Made by a program: the position numbers and the translations under genes. From the NCBI GenBank assembly GCA_964475835.1, contig CAYYYL010000010.1, positions 1 through 64,000 of the forward strand: a DNA stretch of 64,000 nt, given 5' to 3'. The DNA is from JABDCI01 sp964475835. Lineage in GTDB: Bacteria; Verrucomicrobiota; Verrucomicrobiia; JABWAM01. The notes under the pieces were generated by a model. The model saw nothing but the letters and a program-made list of their open reading frames with translations. It made no database searches and was not told where the DNA came from. Shown here piece after piece: positions 32,935 to 42,110 of this stretch (position 1 is the first letter of the stretch; each line of letters opens with the position of its first letter).

Positions 32935-33555
32935 ATGAAAAAGGCACTTTTAGTCATGAGCGTTCTTTTGGTGGTTGGCATGATTGTGATCGGGTCTTTA
33001 ATGGGGAGTTACAATGGGCTTGTGGTTCTTTCAGAGAAGGTGGATTCGCAATGGGCCCAGGTCCAGAACGTATATCAACGCCGCGTGGATTTGATTCCGA
33101 ATCTGGTGGCCACGGTATCCGGGGCTGCGAATTTCGAGAAATCGACTCTTGTCGAAGTGACGGAGGCCCGGGCATCTGTTGGCAAGATTCAGGTGGATGC
33201 GAAGGATCTTGCGGAACATCCCGAGAAGTTTGCTGAATTCGAAAAGGCACAAAATCGACTTTCCTCGGCCATTTCGAGGCTTTTGGTGGTTGTGGAACGT
33301 TATCCTGATTTGAAGGCCAATCAGAATTTTCTCGAGTTGCAATCCCAACTGGAGGGGACGGAAAATCGAATTTCCGTGGAACGAGGACGTTTTAATGAAG
33401 TGGCCCAGGTTTACAACGTGGCGGTGAAGCAAGCTCCCCGGGTTTTTCTCGCCCGCCTGTTTGGGTTTAATCCCCGTCCGTATTTCCAGGCGACTCCCTC
33501 AGCGCAGGAGGCGCCCAAGGTGAATTTTAACTTTGGCCAGCCTTCCAGCAAGTGA
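32935..33555 (+). CDS. lemA: LemA family protein
   Basis: 206 residues. A single N-terminal membrane segment (LLVMSVLLVVGMIVIGSLMG) is followed by the LemA coiled-coil/helical domain: YNGLVVLSEKVDSQWAQVQN, QRRVDLIPNLVATVSG, ENRISVERGRFNEVAQVYNV. Function is unknown, often linked to membrane stress. Its stop overlaps the start of the first TPM gene by four bases (GTGA), forming a lemA-tpm-tpm operon seen in many bacteria. Confidence 0.94.
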   Translation: MKKALLVMSVLLVVGMIVIGSLMGSYNGLVVLSEKVDSQWAQVQNVYQRRVDLIPNLVATVSGAANFEKSTLVEVTEARASVGKIQVDAKDLAEHPEKFAEFEKAQNRLSSAISRLLVVVERYPDLKANQNFLELQSQLEGTENRISVERGRFNEVAQVYNVAVKQAPRVFLARLFGFNPRPYFQATPSAQEAPKVNFNFGQPSSK

Positions 33556-34319
33556 AACGAGTTCGTTTCCTCGCCGCTTGGCTTGGGTTGTATGCTCTCT
33601 GTCTTGGCGTCCTGGTTGCTGGTGAGACGATTCCTCCTTCCCCCTCACGTTATGTGGAGGATGCGGCAGGGGTTCTGTCGCCTTCCGTTCGTGAAGGTTT
33701 GGTTCATGAATTGGAGGATTTTGAGCGTCAGACTTCCAATCAGTTTGTGGTGGCCATCTACCCCCGCATGCAGTCCGAATCCTCAATCGAGGACTACACC
33801 CTCCGGGTGGCTCAGAAATGGGGAGTAGGACAAAAAGAAAAAAATAACGGCGCAGTTCTCTTCATTTTTGTCGAGGACCGGGCTCTTTACATCCAGGTGG
33901 GATATGGCCTGGAAGGGGTGCTGACGGACGCGCTTTGTCGGCGGATCATCGAGAGGGAGATCAAACCCTCCTTTCGAGCAGGCGATTTCAATCGGGGGGT
34001 TCAAAACGGGTTGCATTCGATGATGGCTGCAACACGCGGTGAATATAAAGGGACGGGAAGCACAGTTAACGAACTGAAGCAAAAACGCTATGAACGGGAG
34101 GCTCTATTTTGGGAAGTAATGGTGATTCTTGTCATTGGAGGGTTTGTGTTCTTTGGGATTTATCAGGGTCGGGGAATCACGGTGTATAGTAGTCGTGGAA
34201 GTGACGACTCCTGGTTTGGAGGAGGCGGAGGAAGCGGGGGCTTTGGTGGGGGCGGCGGGGGCGGCTTTTCGGGGGGTGGTGGTTCATTTGGTGGTGGTGG
34301 AGCAGGAGGGCGCTGGTGA
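33552..34319 (+). CDS. TPM domain protein with Gly-rich tail (YgcG-like)
   Basis: 255 residues, GTG start. Signal peptide (FLAAWLGLYALCLGVLVAG), TPM domain at about 35-175 (YVEDAAGVLSPSVREGLVHE, FVVAIYPRM, NNGAVLFIFVEDRALYIQVG, AGDFNRGVQNGLHSM), one membrane segment near 195, and a C-terminal stretch of Gly with Ser/Phe ending GAGGRW. TPM proteins were proposed as a phosphatase or photosystem-repair fold; here the role is unknown. Operon partner of lemA, with overlapping start and stop on both sides. Confidence 0.92.
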   Translation: MKRVRFLAAWLGLYALCLGVLVAGETIPPSPSRYVEDAAGVLSPSVREGLVHELEDFERQTSNQFVVAIYPRMQSESSIEDYTLRVAQKWGVGQKEKNNGAVLFIFVEDRALYIQVGYGLEGVLTDALCRRIIEREIKPSFRAGDFNRGVQNGLHSMMAATRGEYKGTGSTVNELKQKRYEREALFWEVMVILVIGGFVFFGIYQGRGITVYSSRGSDDSWFGGGGGSGGFGGGGGGGFSGGGGSFGGGGAGGRW

Positions 34320-34753
34320 AATCAAAAAAGTTCATATCCCAACTTGATACGGATCGAATTGTTGAAGCCATTGTGGCCTCAGAGAAACTGACATCGGGTG
34401 AAATCCGGGTTGCGATTCAGCATTCTCGAACGGGCAAGGACATGGTCCGGCTGGCTCAAGCCAAATTCCGAAAACTGGGAATGCATCGCACACGCGAAAG
34501 GAATGCGGTTCTGATCTTTATTTCCCCCGAGGCCCGTCAGTTTGCGATCATTGGGGACGAGGGAATACACAAAAAATGTGGGGACACTTTTTGGAACGGT
34601 GTGGTGGAGGAAATGACGCCGTACTTCCGATCGGGTGATTTTACCCCTGGATTGGTGAATGCCGTGAACGTTCTTGGAAAGGCTCTGGCCACGCACTTTC
34701 CGGGGAGTCCCGACGACTCGAACGAGCTTCCAAATCAAGTCGTTAAAGACTGA
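34316..34753 (+). CDS. second TPM domain protein, no signal peptide
   Basis: 145 residues, GTG start overlapping the previous stop. Only the TPM domain: VEAIVASEKLTSGEIRVAIQ, RERNAVLIFISPEARQFAII, GIHKKCGDTFWNGVVEEMTP, SGDFTPGLVNAVNVLG. Unlike its neighbour it has no signal peptide, membrane segment or Gly-rich tail, so it is presumably cytosolic. The pairing of one exported and one soluble TPM protein with LemA suggests a two-sided membrane system. Confidence 0.9.
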   Translation: MKSKKFISQLDTDRIVEAIVASEKLTSGEIRVAIQHSRTGKDMVRLAQAKFRKLGMHRTRERNAVLIFISPEARQFAIIGDEGIHKKCGDTFWNGVVEEMTPYFRSGDFTPGLVNAVNVLGKALATHFPGSPDDSNELPNQVVKD

Positions 34754-34796
34754 GATAGCCGTTTGCTCTTTTCAGCAGCCTGGATTCAGCAAGCTG

Positions 34797-35774
34797 TTAG
34801 TGACCCAGGACGTAGGAGAAGATCAGAGGCGCCACAATGGCGGCGTCGGATTCGATGATGAATTTGGGCGTGTCCACATCCAGTTTGCCCCAGGTGATTT
34901 TCTCATTCGGCACGGCCCCTGAATAGGAGCCGTAGCTCGTGGTCGAGTCACTGATCTGGCAGAAATATCCCCAGAGGGGAACATTTGTGCGGCGAAGGTC
35001 CTGATGGAGCATCGGTACGACGCAGATGGGGAAGTCGCCTGCAATGCCTCCACCAATTTGGAAAAATCCGAGTGGTCCGGTTTTGGTCACCTTGGGATAC
35101 CACGAGGCGAGTTCCATCATATACTCGATACCTGTTCTTACGGTGTGAACGTTCTTCACGTCGCCGGTGATGCAGTGTCCGGCAAACATGTTGCCCAGGG
35201 TGGAGTCCTCCCAACCTGGAACGAACATGGGGAGATTTTTCTCCATGGCCGCCATCATCCAGGAGTCCTTCGGATCGATTTGATAGGACTTCTTCAGTTT
35301 TCCATTCCGGAGGATGGCGAACATGAACTCATGAGGGAAATAGCGTTTCTTTGCCTTGTCGGCCTTCTGCCACTCTTCCAGAACCACTTCCTCGATCCGG
35401 CGCATTGCCTCCATTTCCGGAATACAGGTGTCCGTTACCCGGTTGAGATGGCGATCGAGCAGCTTCTTTTCATCCTGGGGCCGGAGTTCCCGGTAGTGGG
35501 GAACACGCACGTAGTGGTCATGTGCCACGAGATTGAAAACATCCTCCTCCAGATTTGCGCCGGTGCAGCAGATGCCGTGGATCTTGTCCTTGCGGATCAT
35601 CTCGGCAAGGGAAATCCCAAGCTCGGCGGTGCTCATGGCTCCGGCGAGGGTGACGAACATTTTCCCCCCATTTTTGAGGAGCTTATTATAACCCTCGGCT
35701 GCGTCCACAAGGGTCGCCGCGTTGAAGTGACGAAAGTTGTGTTTGATGAATGTGGAAATGGGCGATTTGCTCAT
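34797..35774 (-). CDS. deoxyhypusine-synthase-like protein
   Basis: 325 residues, Rossmann-like NAD/spermidine enzyme family. Recognisable parts: FVTLAGAMSTAELGISLAEM, GICCTGANLEEDVFNLVAHD, GFFQIGGGIAGDFPICVVPM and DSTTSYGSYSGAVPNEKITWG followed by Lys297, at the position of the catalytic Lys in deoxyhypusine synthase. Bacteria have no eIF5A, so bacterial members probably make homospermidine or another polyamine instead of deoxyhypusine. No polyamine genes lie nearby. Family call is firm, substrate open. Confidence 0.9.
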   Translation of the reverse strand: MSKSPISTFIKHNFRHFNAATLVDAAEGYNKLLKNGGKMFVTLAGAMSTAELGISLAEMIRKDKIHGICCTGANLEEDVFNLVAHDHYVRVPHYRELRPQDEKKLLDRHLNRVTDTCIPEMEAMRRIEEVVLEEWQKADKAKKRYFPHEFMFAILRNGKLKKSYQIDPKDSWMMAAMEKNLPMFVPGWEDSTLGNMFAGHCITGDVKNVHTVRTGIEYMMELASWYPKVTKTGPLGFFQIGGGIAGDFPICVVPMLHQDLRRTNVPLWGYFCQISDSTTSYGSYSGAVPNEKITWGKLDVDTPKFIIESDAAIVAPLIFSYVLGH

Positions 35775-35851
35775 AGTGAAAAAGGGAGCGCACGCAGGGC
35801 AGCTCCTCGAGCTTCAGGGTTGGGATGGATGGGTGACAGATGCTTTTTATG

Positions 35852-36892
35852 TCAGTTCACCTGATATTTGCGAGTACGAATTGTGATGATTGTCATCGTG
35901 TTGTCCTCGGGGTCGGGTTCCACTTTATAGAAATCCTTGTCCAGTGAGGAGGATTTTGTCATGCGCAATAGCGTGTTGTGATCCAGTTTCACCACCTGCA
36001 TCTTGCGAAATTTTTCGGACGCCTTGGCTTCTGTTTCAAATTTGGCATCGACGTGTTTTTTGGTCAGGGTCTCCAAGCAGTCGCTCTGTTCCCCGCGATT
36101 CTCGATGGTTTTTTGAATGAATTCGGGGACGGAAAGCTTTTCGTGACGCAGCGCGTCTCGTGCGGCGGAGACGGTTTCATCGAGCTGCTCCGGGGTGAAG
36201 CGATGCTCCTGCCGGGCTTTGTTGGCCCATTTTACAAATTCACGCACAAATTTTTTCGTGCGGAAATGGCTGTCGCGGCAATATTCCGCCTGCAGGAAGT
36301 GTTCGTGAAAAAATCCTGCAACCGCGGCATCACGGGCCTGTTTGTCGACAAGGAGGATTTCAGGCTGGGCCGCGCTGTGCTCCTTTTTGATAAGGGCGCA
36401 TTTTTGGAGGTGACGCCCCGGGGACGGCAGAGCCACGGGATCGACGGAGAGCTCGATGTAGGTTTCACCGTCAGCCCCCTGTTTGCGGTCCTCCTTGAAC
36501 ACCGGCTGGGATTCCATTTTCAGGAGGGCCAGGAAATGCTGGTTGTTATCGTTGTTTTTGGCCTGAACGACCAGCAGCAGTCCCGGGGAAAGGCTTCGAT
36601 TGGTGCCCATCACCATGAAGAGGCGTTCCGCGATTTTTGCGCTGAGAGGGGAGAATTTTCCATCTCCGGACAGGATCGCACGACAGGCGATGGCGACTTC
36701 CCCGGGTTCGTCGTAGAACTTGGCGGGAACGAGGGAGGAGAGCCGGGAAACCGCGATGATATGTTCGGAGAGATAGAGTTGAAGTTCCTCGGTCAGTTTC
36801 AACTGGCGATGCGAAATGATTTTTTCCGGGAGCAGATGATCGAGGTGATGAGCGATGGCGTGCTCGATGGTGATGTTGGAAAGAAATCGCAT
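35852..36892 (-). CDS. nucleoid-associated protein, NdpA/YejK family
   Basis: 346 residues. N-terminal IEHAIAHHLDHLLPEKIISH, HIIAVSRLSSLVPAKFYDEP and the C-terminal part EKFRKMQVVKLDHNTLLRMT resemble the 37-kDa nucleoid-associated family. In E. coli YejK is found in the nucleoid and binds topoisomerases and DNA-maintenance proteins; bacterial and phage-defence-linked homologues exist. Cytosolic, no membrane segment. The start is preceded by a degenerate heptamer repeat and a large palindrome, without a clear ribosome binding site. Confidence 0.75.
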   Translation of the reverse strand: MRFLSNITIEHAIAHHLDHLLPEKIISHRQLKLTEELQLYLSEHIIAVSRLSSLVPAKFYDEPGEVAIACRAILSGDGKFSPLSAKIAERLFMVMGTNRSLSPGLLLVVQAKNNDNNQHFLALLKMESQPVFKEDRKQGADGETYIELSVDPVALPSPGRHLQKCALIKKEHSAAQPEILLVDKQARDAAVAGFFHEHFLQAEYCRDSHFRTKKFVREFVKWANKARQEHRFTPEQLDETVSAARDALRHEKLSVPEFIQKTIENRGEQSDCLETLTKKHVDAKFETEAKASEKFRKMQVVKLDHNTLLRMTKSSSLDKDFYKVEPDPEDNTMTIITIRTRKYQVN

Positions 36893-36896
36893 GGGA

Positions 36897-36938
36897 GCTG
36901 TAAGCTATAAGCCTTGCGCATCCCGTGACAAGTCACAA
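36897..36938. repeat. degenerate 7-bp-period repeat upstream of the NdpA-like gene
   Basis: Six heptamers: GCTGTAA, GCTATAA, GCCTTGC, GCATCCC, GTGACAA, GTCACAA. It starts 5 bp upstream of the gene start. Outer units match those at 24308 (GCTATAA) and 38029 (GTNACAA). Confidence 0.6.
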
Positions 36939-36969
36939 ATGCTTTGGAAAAGTTTCCGTTCCATAAGGA

Positions 36970-37050
36970 ATGAAGGGCGACGCCCTGTCGGCGCCTTCAG
37001 AAGGTTTGACTGCAGAGTCGGAAAGGCGACGACAGAGCGTCGCCCTTCAT
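36970..37050. repeat. 81-bp near-perfect palindromic element
   Basis: Left arm 36970-36997 and right arm 37023-37050 pair over 28 bp with two mismatches; the outer 14 bp (ATGAAGGGCGACGC) are perfect. The right arm contains GGCGACG-ACAGAG-CGTCGCC. The element ends exactly at the base before the amidohydrolase stop codon (37051). Partial relatives lie at 48383-48440 and 58981-59040. Confidence 0.9.
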
Positions 37051-38016
37051 TTAAATTCGTTTTCTGAAGAGTGTTCCTACACGAGAGAAGACCTCGTTGG
37101 GAAATCCCATGGCGCGTTTCAACTGGTAGTCTCGTTCGAGCACGTTGGGATGCCTCTGCCACTTGCGGAAGGTATGCCAGTCAACCAGGCCGCGCATCCA
37201 GGCCCAGTGGCCGTAGATCAGAACCGGATAGTCGCTGCCGTGAATCATTCGCGAGAGGACGGGTTCCTTCAGGCTGTCGCGAAAACGCCGGCTTCGAATG
37301 GGAATGTTGAATGCGCTGATATCGCCGTAAAGATTCGGATAACGACGCATCATGCCGGCGAGGATAAAAAAATATTCGGGATCCGTGAACCCGCTTTTGG
37401 TTCCCGAATGGGCGGCGATACAGGTGACTCCGCACTCAAGCGGGAGGCGCAGCGTTCGTGGGTCCGCGAGTTCAGGCCGGGTTTGGGGTAGGGTGTGTTC
37501 ACCTCCCGTGTGAGCGAGCAGGAGGAGGCCTGTCTCCGCCATGCGTTCCCAGAATTTCCGATAACGCGGAAGATTGCAGTCGATGTTATGGCAATTAGGC
37601 AGGATCTTGAGGACCAGGGCTCCACCTTCGAGGCATTTCTCAAGTTCCTCCATCGCATCGGCCCGGGCCGGATGAATGGAGACGGCCGGTAGAAATTCAG
37701 GATGGGTTTTCGCGAGCTGGAGAATGTAGTCGTTGGGAACATAGAATGCTGCGCGTTGCTGCATTTTGTTTCCCGATTCATCGTGCGGGTAATCCTGTCC
37801 GAGAATAACGGCATGATCGAGGGAGGATTCACGAATGAGTTCGAGCAGACGTTCCACGTAGAGCCGGTCCATGTCACCCTTGAGCGCGTGAAAAGGAAGT
37901 CCCACATGTTTCAGCATCCACGCCGCCATGGGAAGGCCGAGTCCCGGGGGGCGAAGCCAGCAGCCTGTGCCCCCGGTGCCGTTCCCGACGATGTGGATAT
38001 GGGCATCAATGATCAT
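37051..38016 (-). CDS. amidohydrolase-2-type metal-dependent hydrolase
   Basis: 321 residues from ATG 38016 (MIIDAHIHIVGNG). TIM-barrel hydrolase: the HxH metal pair (His6, His8), LLLLAHTGGEHT, CIAAHSGTKSG and HGSDYPVLIYG (late Asp). Family members include decarboxylases and lactone hydrolases; no substrate can be named. The protein is shorter at neither end than expected. Its stop abuts the 81-bp palindrome. Upstream 93 bp carry two heptamer-repeat blocks. Confidence 0.85.
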   Translation of the reverse strand: MIIDAHIHIVGNGTGGTGCWLRPPGLGLPMAAWMLKHVGLPFHALKGDMDRLYVERLLELIRESSLDHAVILGQDYPHDESGNKMQQRAAFYVPNDYILQLAKTHPEFLPAVSIHPARADAMEELEKCLEGGALVLKILPNCHNIDCNLPRYRKFWERMAETGLLLLAHTGGEHTLPQTRPELADPRTLRLPLECGVTCIAAHSGTKSGFTDPEYFFILAGMMRRYPNLYGDISAFNIPIRSRRFRDSLKEPVLSRMIHGSDYPVLIYGHWAWMRGLVDWHTFRKWQRHPNVLERDYQLKRAMGFPNEVFSRVGTLFRKRI

Positions 38017-38028
38017 GAAGAAGGGAGA

Positions 38029-38056
38029 GTTACAAGTAACAAGTCGCAAGGATTAA
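38029..38056. repeat. degenerate 7-bp-period repeat upstream of the amidohydrolase
   Basis: Heptamers GTTACAA, GTAACAA, GTCGCAA, GGATTAA, starting 12 bp upstream of the ATG. A related block in opposite orientation (GCATCTT, GCAACTT, GCTACTC) covers the 3' end of the fused acyltransferase gene at 38095-38115. Confidence 0.6.
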
Positions 38057-38109
38057 GGAGGTCAACACTTTTGGATCGGATAAAATTCGAGATCGCATCT
38101 TGCAACTTG

Positions 38110-41100
38110 CTACTCCGCTGCCAATCGCTGACAGCCCTTGAGATCGAGTTTTCCGCTCGCGAGGGTTGGAATTTTGTCGACCTTTTTGAGGGCGCGGGGA
38201 ATCCAGAGATTGGGAAGGCCCGCAGCGCCAAGTTTTTCACGGAGCGCATCGGTTGTAAGATCCACGGTCGTCAGGAGCACCAACGCTTCGCCCTTCGAGG
38301 CGTCTGGAATGCCCACAATCACGACGGGCTGGGTGTCCGAACCGGAGAGATTGAATGCTTCCATGATTTTCTGTTCCACGGTCCCATGGGGTACCATCTC
38401 CCCCCCGATTTTTGAGAAACGGGAAAGACGTCCCTCGATGAAAAGAAAACCCTCCTCGTCGAAGCGGGCGAGATCGCCGGTGATGAACCATCCGTCCTTC
38501 AGAACCTGGGCGCTGCGTTCGGGATCCTTCAGGTAGCCGCTGAAGATGTTTGGACCGCGAAGATAAAGCATGCCGGTTTCGAGCAGGGGTTTGTCAGCGC
38601 CCGTTTCGGGATCGACGATGCGTGCAGTCATTCCGGGGAGGAGCCGTCCCACGGAGCCTGCGCGATGACCGGGCTGGGGCATGGCGGTGGCGGTGGTGGT
38701 CGGGGGATCCGGAAGATTGACACTGGTGACCGGGGTCGTTTCCGTCAATCCGTAGCCCTCGAGAATGGGGACGCCAAAGCGTTCGGCAAATGCGGTTGCG
38801 AGGTCGGGTGGAAGTTTTTCCGCGCCCGTGATCACTAGGCGCAGGGAGCGAAGCTGTTCAGGTTCAGCTTTGCGGAGATAAGGGCGCAGAAAGGTCGGGG
38901 TTCCCAGCATGACCGTTGCTTTTTCGGTGTGAACCGCTTCCGCGATCTTTTTCACCTCAAGCGGGGATGGAATGGTGACCAGACGCACGCTATGCACGAG
39001 GGGATACCAGAGCGTCACGGTGAATCCGAAGCTGTGGAAAAGGGGAAGGCATCCAATGAGAACATCGTCGCGAGGCATGAGTCCGGTGGCCGCGATCTGG
39101 GTGAGATTGCCCATGATATTGCGGTGGGTGAGCACAACGCCCTTCGGTTCGCCGGAGCTTCCGCTGGTGAAAAGAAGCCCCGCCTCCTCCTGATCTCCCG
39201 TGGAGGGAACGCCCATGCGCCGCCGCAGAATGGACGGGGGCAGAAACCATATTTGAATGAGCCAGGAAACGATGGAGAGCTTTCCGCACGCCTTGATTTC
39301 GTCCGCCACATCGAGACTGGTTGGAGGCCATGGGAAATCGGCAAACCGTTTTTTAAGCGCATCGGCAGTGATGATCACGTCGATCTCTCCGCGACGCAGG
39401 CACGCCTCCGAAGCTGCACGTCCCGCGGTGAAATTCAGGTTCACCGGAATTTTATTGGCAAGCACCAGCGCAAGATTGGCCACGTTTCCTCCGATCCCCG
39501 GTGGCAGGATCACCCCCACACGGCGTGAAGGAATGGAATGTTTCCATCGCCGTGCCAGTGCCGCCGCGAGGGCAAGCATCATGCCCTTCGAAAGGGTTCG
39601 GGGTGAAGGATGGGTGTCCGTGATGCAAGGTTTCCAAGGACGGTGGGAAAGGGCGTTGACGCAGGCGGCGCCGAGGTGACGTTTCAATTCGGGACGTTGC
39701 TGGAAGGCCGCTTCGCCGAGGTCGAGGAGAGTTTGTCGGATGGCAATCATGGTGGTGTCTTTTGGAGGGAGGGGCTTGCCGAAATTCACCATGGCTGGAT
39801 ATGGCCATTTTCGGGGCTTTTTCCAGAAATATTTCTCCTCGGTGAATGAAAAGATGGAACCCCAGAGGGAGTCGACATAAACGGGGATGACCGGAACTTC
39901 CGCCTGACGCGCCATGAGCTCAAAACCTTTTCGCAGTCCCAGAAGCATTCCTGTCCGCGTGAGTTGTCCTTCAGGGAAGATGCAAACCAGATCGCCCTTA
40001 CGCATCGCATCGGCTGCGGCACGGATGGCGTCTTTGGCGTGTTTGGGAGAGATGGGAATCACTCCGAACACACGCATCACCCAACCAAGATACCACGTTT
40101 GATGAAACGCTTCATACCCAATGAAGCGGATGGGTCGGGGACACGCTGCCTGAAGGATGAGGGTGTCGACGTAAGTGACGTGATTGCAGACCATTAAGGC
40201 CCCGCCTTTTGGCAGATTTTCGACTCCATGGCTTCGAACCCGATAGATACAGCGGGTGATGATCATGGCAATCAATCGGAGCAAGCTTTCGGGGAGAAGC
40301 CAGAGGATGTAGAGTGCGACCGCAAGACTGGGGATGAGGAGGAGTAGAAACTGGTGCGGGGTTGAAAACCCCAGACAATCGGCAAACACATAACGGAGAA
40401 GCACGGCTAGGGCGCCTCCGACGCTGACCAGGAGATTGGTGGCAGCGATGACGGTCCCCCGATGTTTGTCACCTGCGCGATCCTGAAGGTAGGCGCTTAA
40501 GGGAACGGTGAATAATCCTCCAAAGATTCCAAGAATCACAAGTCCACCTCGAAAGACCAAGGAACCTTCCGATGAAAGTCCAAGAACAATGAGACTCAAG
40601 GCAAGGCCCAGGCCTCCAATGGGAACCAACCCAAGTTCAATCCGATGACGCGAAAAGGCGGCAGCTGCAAGGCTTCCAGCGGCAACGCCTGCCACGAGAA
40701 GGGCCAGAAGTGTGCTTGTTTCCGAAACAGATCCCGTTTGTTGACCGTGGCTGTCGCGTCCGACCTGCACGAGGATGAGATAGAGAATGCCACCGAAGGA
40801 ATAAAAATATGCCACTCCCAGCGCGGCAAGGCGCAGGGACTTTGTCTTCCAGAGCTCCCCCAATTGAACGAAATGGTTCCAGAAAAGGGAGATTCGGAAT
40901 GGTTCCTGATGACTCGACCGGGTTTGCTCCACCCCGAGCATGAGAAAACATCCCACCGCGGCACAACCTGCAAGCCCCCATGCCATGCTGGATGCGGCAT
41001 TCCAGGCATCTCCTTGGGTGCGTGTGAGTCCGTCAAAATAGCGAGCCCCCGTGATGCTTCCGATGAGGATGAAGGCAATCGAAAGCATTTCCATCCATCC

Positions 41101-41514
41101 CACCGCGACTCCGAGTCGATCGGCTCCCACGATCTCCTTGAGAATGCCCTGTTTTGCGGGAGAGAACACGCAAGCCTGAACGGAGAGCAGCCCGAAGGCA
41201 AGGAGCGCGCCCCAGAGGTGGTGGGTATGGAGCGTGGCGACGAGGTAGAGCATGATGGCGACTTCGAAGAGGAGCGCGATCAGAAGCACGGTGCTCTTTG
41301 AAAATCGATCGGAGATCCAGCCCACCATAGGGGCGAGAAAGATCACGGGAAGAACCATCAATGCGGCAAGAATGTTTTCAATCAAGGGCGCCTGATCCTT
41401 CACCGCCTGTTGGGCAAGTCCAATCAACATCAATTTGGCGGCGTTGTCCGTAAAGGCAACCTGGGCCTGGGCCAGGAGCAGGCAGGGCAGGGAGGATTTT
41501 CGGGAAGTGCTCAT
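38110..41514 (-). CDS. three-domain LplT-PlsC-Aas fusion (lysophospholipid flippase / acyltransferase / acyl-ACP synthetase)
   Basis: 1134 residues from ATG 41514 (MSTSRKSSLP). Residues 1-415: MFS-type transporter resembling LplT (ACVFSPAKQGILKEIVGADR). Residues 430-620: PlsC acyltransferase with NHVTYVD (444-450) and FPEGQLTRTG (513-522). Residues 640-1134: AMP-binding acyl-activating domain with LFTSGSSGEPKG (781-792), EGYGLTETTPVTS and ITGDLARFDEEGF. In E. coli LplT imports lysophospholipids and Aas re-acylates them; here all three activities are one inner-membrane protein. Last gene of a five-gene phospholipid operon, overlapping the previous stop by ATGA. Confidence 0.92.
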   Translation of the reverse strand: MSTSRKSSLPCLLLAQAQVAFTDNAAKLMLIGLAQQAVKDQAPLIENILAALMVLPVIFLAPMVGWISDRFSKSTVLLIALLFEVAIMLYLVATLHTHHLWGALLAFGLLSVQACVFSPAKQGILKEIVGADRLGVAVGWMEMLSIAFILIGSITGARYFDGLTRTQGDAWNAASSMAWGLAGCAAVGCFLMLGVEQTRSSHQEPFRISLFWNHFVQLGELWKTKSLRLAALGVAYFYSFGGILYLILVQVGRDSHGQQTGSVSETSTLLALLVAGVAAGSLAAAAFSRHRIELGLVPIGGLGLALSLIVLGLSSEGSLVFRGGLVILGIFGGLFTVPLSAYLQDRAGDKHRGTVIAATNLLVSVGGALAVLLRYVFADCLGFSTPHQFLLLLIPSLAVALYILWLLPESLLRLIAMIITRCIYRVRSHGVENLPKGGALMVCNHVTYVDTLILQAACPRPIRFIGYEAFHQTWYLGWVMRVFGVIPISPKHAKDAIRAAADAMRKGDLVCIFPEGQLTRTGMLLGLRKGFELMARQAEVPVIPVYVDSLWGSIFSFTEEKYFWKKPRKWPYPAMVNFGKPLPPKDTTMIAIRQTLLDLGEAAFQQRPELKRHLGAACVNALSHRPWKPCITDTHPSPRTLSKGMMLALAAALARRWKHSIPSRRVGVILPPGIGGNVANLALVLANKIPVNLNFTAGRAASEACLRRGEIDVIITADALKKRFADFPWPPTSLDVADEIKACGKLSIVSWLIQIWFLPPSILRRRMGVPSTGDQEEAGLLFTSGSSGEPKGVVLTHRNIMGNLTQIAATGLMPRDDVLIGCLPLFHSFGFTVTLWYPLVHSVRLVTIPSPLEVKKIAEAVHTEKATVMLGTPTFLRPYLRKAEPEQLRSLRLVITGAEKLPPDLATAFAERFGVPILEGYGLTETTPVTSVNLPDPPTTTATAMPQPGHRAGSVGRLLPGMTARIVDPETGADKPLLETGMLYLRGPNIFSGYLKDPERSAQVLKDGWFITGDLARFDEEGFLFIEGRLSRFSKIGGEMVPHGTVEQKIMEAFNLSGSDTQPVVIVGIPDASKGEALVLLTTVDLTTDALREKLGAAGLPNLWIPRALKKVDKIPTLASGKLDLKGCQRLAAE

Positions 41515-42110
41515 GCAAGGGACTGCAAGGCGCGATTGTGAACACGGGAAAGGAGCATCACGGAGGTGGTGGATCCGATAAGGGCCAGGAACATGTCCCA
41601 TTGGGCGTCCCAGACATCCCCCTGGCTCCCGAGAAAGGAGGTCGCTTGATCGCCGAAGGTGAGGGCAGATGCCCATTCGATGAGTTCATACGAGGCACTG
41701 AATGCCAGACAGGTGGCGATGGTGAGGAACGTGAGCCAGAATCCCTGTCGAAGCTTCGACGTGCGGACGAGGAGTTCCCTGACCAGGATGGCGGGGACAA
41801 ATCCCTGAACAAAATGCCCGAGGCGATCGTAGTGATTGCGGTGGAGATGAAAATGATCCCGCAGCCAGTTGAATAAGGGCACCTCCGCGTAGCTGTAGTA
41901 TCCCCCAATCATCAGAATGATCGCATGGAAGGTCAGGAAAATGATGCAGAAGTTTGTAAGCGGAAAGGTGCGTCGGGTGAGAAGTAAAACCGGGATCATG
42001 AACCAGACGGGAAGATTCTCCAGCACCCACGTCAGACGATCTGTGGCCGGGGAGATGCCCAGACCGATGTTGATCGTCATTGTGAGGATGATGCAAATCC
42101 GGAAGGTCAT
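41511..42110 (-). CDS. DUF2238 / YjdF-family membrane protein
   Basis: 199 residues, about six membrane segments. Typical motifs HRNHYDRLGHFVQGFVPAIL, SASYELIEWASALTFGD and GSQGDVWDAQWDMFLALIG carry conserved charged residues between helices. Function unknown. Embedded in the phospholipid operon with 4-base overlaps at both ends, so a role with membrane lipids is possible. Confidence 0.88.
   Translation of the reverse strand: MTFRICIILTMTINIGLGISPATDRLTWVLENLPVWFMIPVLLLTRRTFPLTNFCIIFLTFHAIILMIGGYYSYAEVPLFNWLRDHFHLHRNHYDRLGHFVQGFVPAILVRELLVRTSKLRQGFWLTFLTIATCLAFSASYELIEWASALTFGDQATSFLGSQGDVWDAQWDMFLALIGSTTSVMLLSRVHNRALQSLA

Noticed and set aside
35978..36910. 310-codon forward frame
   Set aside because: Antisense to the NdpA-like gene; no recognisable motif and composition of a shadow frame.
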